9,350 bases of DNA from CAYXVB01 sp964467785 (GTDB taxonomy: Bacteria > Bdellovibrionota > UBA1018): NCBI GenBank assembly GCA_964467785.1, contig CAYXVB010000143.1, positions 1 through 9,350 on the forward strand, in the 5' to 3' direction. Both the position numbers and the translations under genes were made by a program. Position 1 is the stretch's first letter. The number at the start of each line of letters is the position of its first letter. Of the stretch, positions 6,098-9,350 are shown in pieces. The notes beneath the pieces are model-generated. The model had not been told where the DNA came from. It saw nothing but the letters and a program-made list of their open reading frames with translations, and made no database searches.

Positions 6098-8425
6098 ATG
6101 GCTAAGAAAGCCCTCGTCATCGTCGAGTCCCCTTCCAAAGCGAAAACCATTCAGAAGTACCTTGGCCGCGAATACATCGTGAAAGCGAGCGTCGGTCACA
6201 TCAAGGATCTTCCGAAGAGTAAGCTCGGCGTGGACCCCGACAAAAACTTCAAAACCGACTACCAGCTCATCCCCTCCAAGACCAAGGTCATCGAGGAACT
6301 GAAAAAGGCCAGCGAACAGGTTCCGGAACTCTATCTGGCGACCGACCCTGACCGCGAGGGCGAGGCGATCGCCTTCCATATCAACGAAGAGCTCAAGGCC
6401 AAGGGCAAGAAGGTGCACCGCGTTCTTTTCAACGCGATCACCAAGCCGGCCGTCATCGAAGCGATGGCCGCGCCCACGCAGCTCGATACGGACAAGTACC
6501 AAGCGCAGCAAGCGCGCCGCATTCTCGACCGTCTCGTCGGTTACAAGATCAGTCCCTTGCTCTGGGACAAGGTCCGCCGCGGGATCTCCGCTGGCCGAGT
6601 CCAATCCGTCGCGCTTCGTCTGGTGGTGGACCGCGAGGCCGAGATCAAAGCGTTCAAGCCCGAGGAGTACTGGACTCTCGAGGCGGCCTTCGTCAAGGAC
6701 GGCGTGGCGTTTGATTCCAAGCTGTTCAAGACCGACGGCAAGGACCCGGAGATTCCGAACAAGAAGGCCTCCGACGAGCTGCTCGCTGCCCTCGAGGGCG
6801 CCGACTGGAGCGTCGATTCGATCGAACAGAAGGAGCGTTCGCGCAAACCGACCGCGCCCTTTGTGACTTCCCGCCTCCAGCAGGAAGCCGCGCGCAAGCT
6901 CGGCTTCTCAGCCAAGAAAACCATGACCCTCGCCCAAAAGCTGTACGAAGGCGTCGACCTCGGCGACATGGGCCAAAACGGTCTAATCACCTATATGCGA
7001 ACCGACTCGGTGCGCATTGAACCGGGCGCGCTCCAGGCCGTGCGGGACTATATCAAAGACGAGTACGGCAAGGAGTATCTCCCGGCCGAACCCAACCAGT
7101 ACAAGTCAAAAAAGAGCGCACAGGAAGCCCACGAAGCGATACGCCCCACCTCGCTCGAGTTCCGCCCCGAGAAGGTCCAAGGCTTTCTCGACAAAGACGA
7201 ATTCCGCCTCTACCAGCTGATCTGGAACCGCTTCGTCGCTTCGCAGATGACCCCGGCCGTCTACGACCAAACCGCGATCGACGTGGTCGCCAAAGACAAA
7301 AAGGGGCGAACACAGCAATTCCGGACGACCGGCTCGGTGATGAGATTCGCCGGCTTCACCGCCGTTTACGCCGACAGTGAGGACGACAAGGAGGGTGATA
7401 ACGAGAACTCCGCCCTCAACCTGCCCCAGCTCGCCGAAGGCGACTCGGTCAAGCTCAAGCAGTTCGAGCCCTGCCAGCATTTCACGCAGGCGCCCCCGCG
7501 CTACACCGACGCTTCGCTCATTCGCGAGCTTGAGGAAAAAGGCATCGGCCGTCCGTCCACCTACGCATCGATCCTTTCCAACATCCAGGACCGCGAATAC
7601 GTCGAAAAACGCGAAGGCCGCTATTGGCCCTCCGAGCTCGGTACCGTCGTGACCGAGCTGCTCGTGGGCGCGTTCCCGGAGATCCTCAACAGCGAGTTCA
7701 CCGCCGAGATGGAGAACAAGCTCGACTCCATCGAGGAAGGCAAGACGGGGATGAAGGACACGCTTTCGGACTTCTGGAAGCCCTTCGAAAAGACCCTCGA
7801 AAAAGCCAAATTGCACATGAAGAACGTGAAGCGCCAGGAGGTGCCCACGGACATCAAGTGCGACAAGTGCCAGCACACCATGGTGATCAAATGGGGCAAG
7901 ACAGGCTCGTTCCTCGCCTGCTCCAACTACCCGGAGTGCAAGAACACCCAGGACTTCAAAAAAGACGACCAGGGCAAGATCATCATCGTGCCCAAGGAGT
8001 TCACCGACAAGAAGTGCGAAAAGTGCGGCAATCCTCTCGTCGTCAAGAGCGGCAAGTTCGGCAAATTCCTCGCGTGCAGCGACTATCCGAACTGCAAGTT
8101 CACCGCCCCGGTCACCTTGGGCATTCCCTGCCCCGAGTGCAAGGAGGGCGAGCTTTGCCAGCGCCAGTCACGCTATCGCCGCATCTTCTACAGCTGCAAC
8201 CGCTGGCCGAACTGCAACTTCGCCATGTGGGACAAACCGCTGCAGAAGCCCTGCCCGCAGTGCCAATTCCCGATTCTCTCTGAAAAAATCACCAAGCGCG
8301 CCGGCCTGATGCACAAGTGCATCAAGAAGGAATGCGGGTACGTCGACATCATCGACCCCAACGCCGGCAAGGCGCCGGTGGAGGAGCCCACTGAATCCTC
8401 AGGCGAGAAGGCTGGAGTAGCGTGA
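6098..8425 (+). CDS. topA: DNA topoisomerase I (type IA)
   Basis: A 775-residue type IA topoisomerase that relaxes negative supercoils by cutting one strand through a 5'-phosphotyrosine. The Toprim domain at about 4-120 shows VIVESPSKAKT with catalytic E10 and ATDPDREGEA with D83, D85 and E87, the Mg-binding acidic triad. The strand-passage domains follow, with RRILDRLVGYKISPLLW (140-156), SAGRVQSVALRLV (164-176) and the active-site tyrosine Y299 in GLITYMRTDS. EAHEAIRPT (343-351) and GIGRPSTYA (482-490) are further family signatures. The C-terminus carries four Topo_C zinc ribbons with cysteines 588/591/608/614, 640/643/660/666, 678/681/700/706 and 719/722/741/746. All catalytic residues and all 16 cysteines are present, so the enzyme looks functional. 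The start ATG has a weak GGGA site 5 nt upstream. It follows a probable terminator and converges with the ADP-ribosyltransferase gene. Confidence 0.99.
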   Translation: MAKKALVIVESPSKAKTIQKYLGREYIVKASVGHIKDLPKSKLGVDPDKNFKTDYQLIPSKTKVIEELKKASEQVPELYLATDPDREGEAIAFHINEELKAKGKKVHRVLFNAITKPAVIEAMAAPTQLDTDKYQAQQARRILDRLVGYKISPLLWDKVRRGISAGRVQSVALRLVVDREAEIKAFKPEEYWTLEAAFVKDGVAFDSKLFKTDGKDPEIPNKKASDELLAALEGADWSVDSIEQKERSRKPTAPFVTSRLQQEAARKLGFSAKKTMTLAQKLYEGVDLGDMGQNGLITYMRTDSVRIEPGALQAVRDYIKDEYGKEYLPAEPNQYKSKKSAQEAHEAIRPTSLEFRPEKVQGFLDKDEFRLYQLIWNRFVASQMTPAVYDQTAIDVVAKDKKGRTQQFRTTGSVMRFAGFTAVYADSEDDKEGDNENSALNLPQLAEGDSVKLKQFEPCQHFTQAPPRYTDASLIRELEEKGIGRPSTYASILSNIQDREYVEKREGRYWPSELGTVVTELLVGAFPEILNSEFTAEMENKLDSIEEGKTGMKDTLSDFWKPFEKTLEKAKLHMKNVKRQEVPTDIKCDKCQHTMVIKWGKTGSFLACSNYPECKNTQDFKKDDQGKIIIVPKEFTDKKCEKCGNPLVVKSGKFGKFLACSDYPNCKFTAPVTLGIPCPECKEGELCQRQSRYRRIFYSCNRWPNCNFAMWDKPLQKPCPQCQFPILSEKITKRAGLMHKCIKKECGYVDIIDPNAGKAPVEEPTESSGEKAGVA

Positions 8426-8443
8426 TTGTTGATCGGGATTAGA

Positions 8444-8513
8444 GTGAAGTGACAGTTCACCGCTGCCGCGCCTGAATCGCAGTAAAAAGCGATAGATTTT
8501 CGCCATCGAAATC
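8444..8513. other. Weak hairpins in the convergent spacer after topA
   Basis: The 105-bp spacer between topA and the convergent ADP-ribosyltransferase gene holds two weak structures. GTGAA (8444-8448) pairs with TTCAC (8456-8460). GATTTTCG (8495-8502) pairs, with one bulged T, with CGAAATC (8507-8513). Neither has a clear T-run in the right place. One of them may help end transcription, but the support is thin. No attachment site or RNA gene is evident. Confidence 0.2.
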
Positions 8514-8530
8514 CCAAACGCGAGCGAACC

Positions 8531-9067
8531 TCATTGCCCAGTCTTGGTAACTTCGCGCATGATGACAGTGACTTCATTATTCACCTCGGAGCGATCCAAC
8601 ACCTTGAATCGAGTTCCAGGCGGGCAAAGGACCTCTGCCTCATCCGGCGAACTTGAAAGAAAGTCGATTCGCTTGCAGGTATTCGAATAGATGAGGACGC
8701 GGTGCTGACTACCGAAACCTCTTTTGTAAGAAGTACTGACAAAAGACGGGTACTCCACAACATTTCCAACCTGATGGGCGTTTAACACTTCCTTCGGCAG
8801 CTCACTGCCTCTGCGGACCAACCCTTGATAAGGCGGAAGCTTTTGCAACGCCTGCTTGAGTAACTCGATATGTGGCGCCAAACGCATGAGCTCCGCCCCC
8901 CCTTGGCGGAGGCTATCGTTTACTTGCATATATTGACTCCCCGTGTACCCCTGTATTGCGACAAGTTCATCATCAGTCAATTCCACATTCGGAAAACCCA
9001 AAGCCTTTGCTTGATTGCGTATGACCCACGCAGTCGTCCTGACCGACTCCTCACTCAGGCCCCGCAA
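8531..9067 (-). CDS. R-S-E class mono-ADP-ribosyltransferase domain protein
   Basis: Counted from a TTG at 9067, 178 residues. The pattern matches ADP-ribosyltransferase exoenzymes (ADPrib_exo_Tox-like), which transfer ADP-ribose from NAD+ to a target. Helical lead-in: LTDDELVAIQGYTGSQYMQVNDSLR is split over residues 30-54 and has the family's 'L..dE..ai..YTgs.Y..iN..LR' form. The NAD-binding arginine is R86 in LVRRG, the STS motif is at 111-113 (YPSFVSTS), and the ExE motif is E143/E145 in PDEAEVLCPPGTRFKVL, with E145 the predicted catalytic glutamate. ExE enzymes often modify arginine; the target here is unknown. No signal peptide or transmembrane segment is seen. The start is doubtful: AGGG lies only 2 nt before the TTG, and the frame continues in protein-like sequence for 31 codons upstream to a TAA at 9161-9163. 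It may be the C-terminal domain of a broken larger toxin. GC is lower than in the core genes. Confidence 0.78.
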   Translation of the reverse strand: MRGLSEESVRTTAWVIRNQAKALGFPNVELTDDELVAIQGYTGSQYMQVNDSLRQGGAELMRLAPHIELLKQALQKLPPYQGLVRRGSELPKEVLNAHQVGNVVEYPSFVSTSYKRGFGSQHRVLIYSNTCKRIDFLSSSPDEAEVLCPPGTRFKVLDRSEVNNEVTVIMREVTKTGQ

Positions 9068-9160
9068 CGCCCTAAAAGCCGCGCTCAGCTTGGCGTTTGC
9101 CTGAGCGAGCCCGATTGCCGCCAGTGCTTCAGGGGTCTCTTTAATCCGGGCGCGCTTTCC

Positions 9161-9349
9161 TTAAAAGCAGCCCGCTTCAGGCCCCTTGAACGTATCGATC
9201 AATACGTCACGAACGGCGTCTGCACCTAGATTGGAAATCTTCTCCGCTTCCTTGCAAAACAGCAGAAGATCCTCAAGTCCCAGTGCTGAACGACTCGAAG
9301 TCCCTTCCACTGAATCAGGAGTGCCCTCCGATTCCAATCGTTCAGGAGT
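9161..9349 (-). CDS. C-terminal end of an open frame upstream of the ADP-ribosyltransferase (partial)
   Basis: On the minus strand the frame is open from the right edge of the window to a TAA at 9161-9163, giving 62 codons. The visible part has a Ser/Glu/Thr-rich stretch (about residues 1-20) and then a helical, acidic segment containing LGLEDLLLFCKEAEKISNLG, ending in GPEAGCF. The other two minus-strand frames contain stops in this stretch, or stay open only locally. It is in the same frame as the ADP-ribosyltransferase, separated only by the TAA and 31 further sense codons. It may be a separate gene in the same operon, or the upstream part of the same protein. I do not recognise the family. 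Confidence 0.45.
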   Translation of the reverse strand, partial: TPERLESEGTPDSVEGTSSRSALGLEDLLLFCKEAEKISNLGADAVRDVLIDTFKGPEAGCF

Positions 9350-9350
9350 T

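Noticed and set aside
7106..7876. 256-codon minus-strand open frame inside topA
   Set aside because: It lies entirely within the conserved catalytic and zinc regions of topA and shows no domain of its own.
8870..9229. Plus-strand 119-codon open frame opposite the ADP-ribosyltransferase
   Set aside because: It has no recognisable domain or good ribosome site, whereas the minus strand encodes the complete R-S-E motif set.

Overview
The window suggests a moderately GC-rich Gram-negative bacterium. GC is about 60% in the core genes (estimated from sampled lines, not computed). It reads as a draft or metagenome assembly, because it contains a run of exactly 100 N. A DUF4911-type small protein paired with TldD, and secreted TPR and LysM envelope proteins next to dprA and topA, fit a deltaproteobacterial or Bdellovibrionota-like lineage. 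That placement rests on family knowledge and recall, not on a search.

Layout, left to right. (1) 15-341, + strand: a small XRE-family helix-turn-helix regulator whose 3' end overlaps the next gene by 13 bp, tail to tail. (2) 329-1997, - strand: a two-gene unit in which a 73-residue DUF4911-like protein overlaps the start of tldD, a TldD/PmbA-family metalloprotease, by 17 nt. (3) 1998-2048: a 51-bp divergent spacer; a perfect 15-bp palindrome at 1993-2007 covers the proposed DUF4911 start codon and the edge of this spacer. (4) 2049-4880, + strand: two envelope genes that look like one open frame only because the 100-N gap lies between them. The first is a secreted CpoB/YbgF-like coiled-coil and TPR protein with its 3' end in the gap. 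The second is a LysM protein with a proline-rich tail and its 5' end in or at the gap. (5) 4971-6002, + strand: dprA, the single-strand DNA-loading protein of natural transformation, followed by a probable intrinsic terminator. (6) 6098-8425, + strand: topA, DNA topoisomerase I with four C-terminal zinc ribbons. (7) 8531-9350, - strand: an accessory segment of lower GC (about 50% in sampled lines). It encodes an R-S-E class mono-ADP-ribosyltransferase domain, and directly upstream in the same frame, across a single TAA, is the end of another open frame that runs off the window.

Regions 2 to 6 read as chromosomal core: peptide processing, envelope maintenance, DNA uptake or recombination, and DNA topology. 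The least ordinary part is the right end. The ADP-ribosyltransferase has no convincing start of its own, and the reading frame is open on both sides of the TAA. It may therefore be the C-terminal toxin domain of a longer protein interrupted by a nonsense mutation or an assembly error. No immunity gene is visible downstream. I found no tRNA, rRNA, CRISPR array or insertion sequence.
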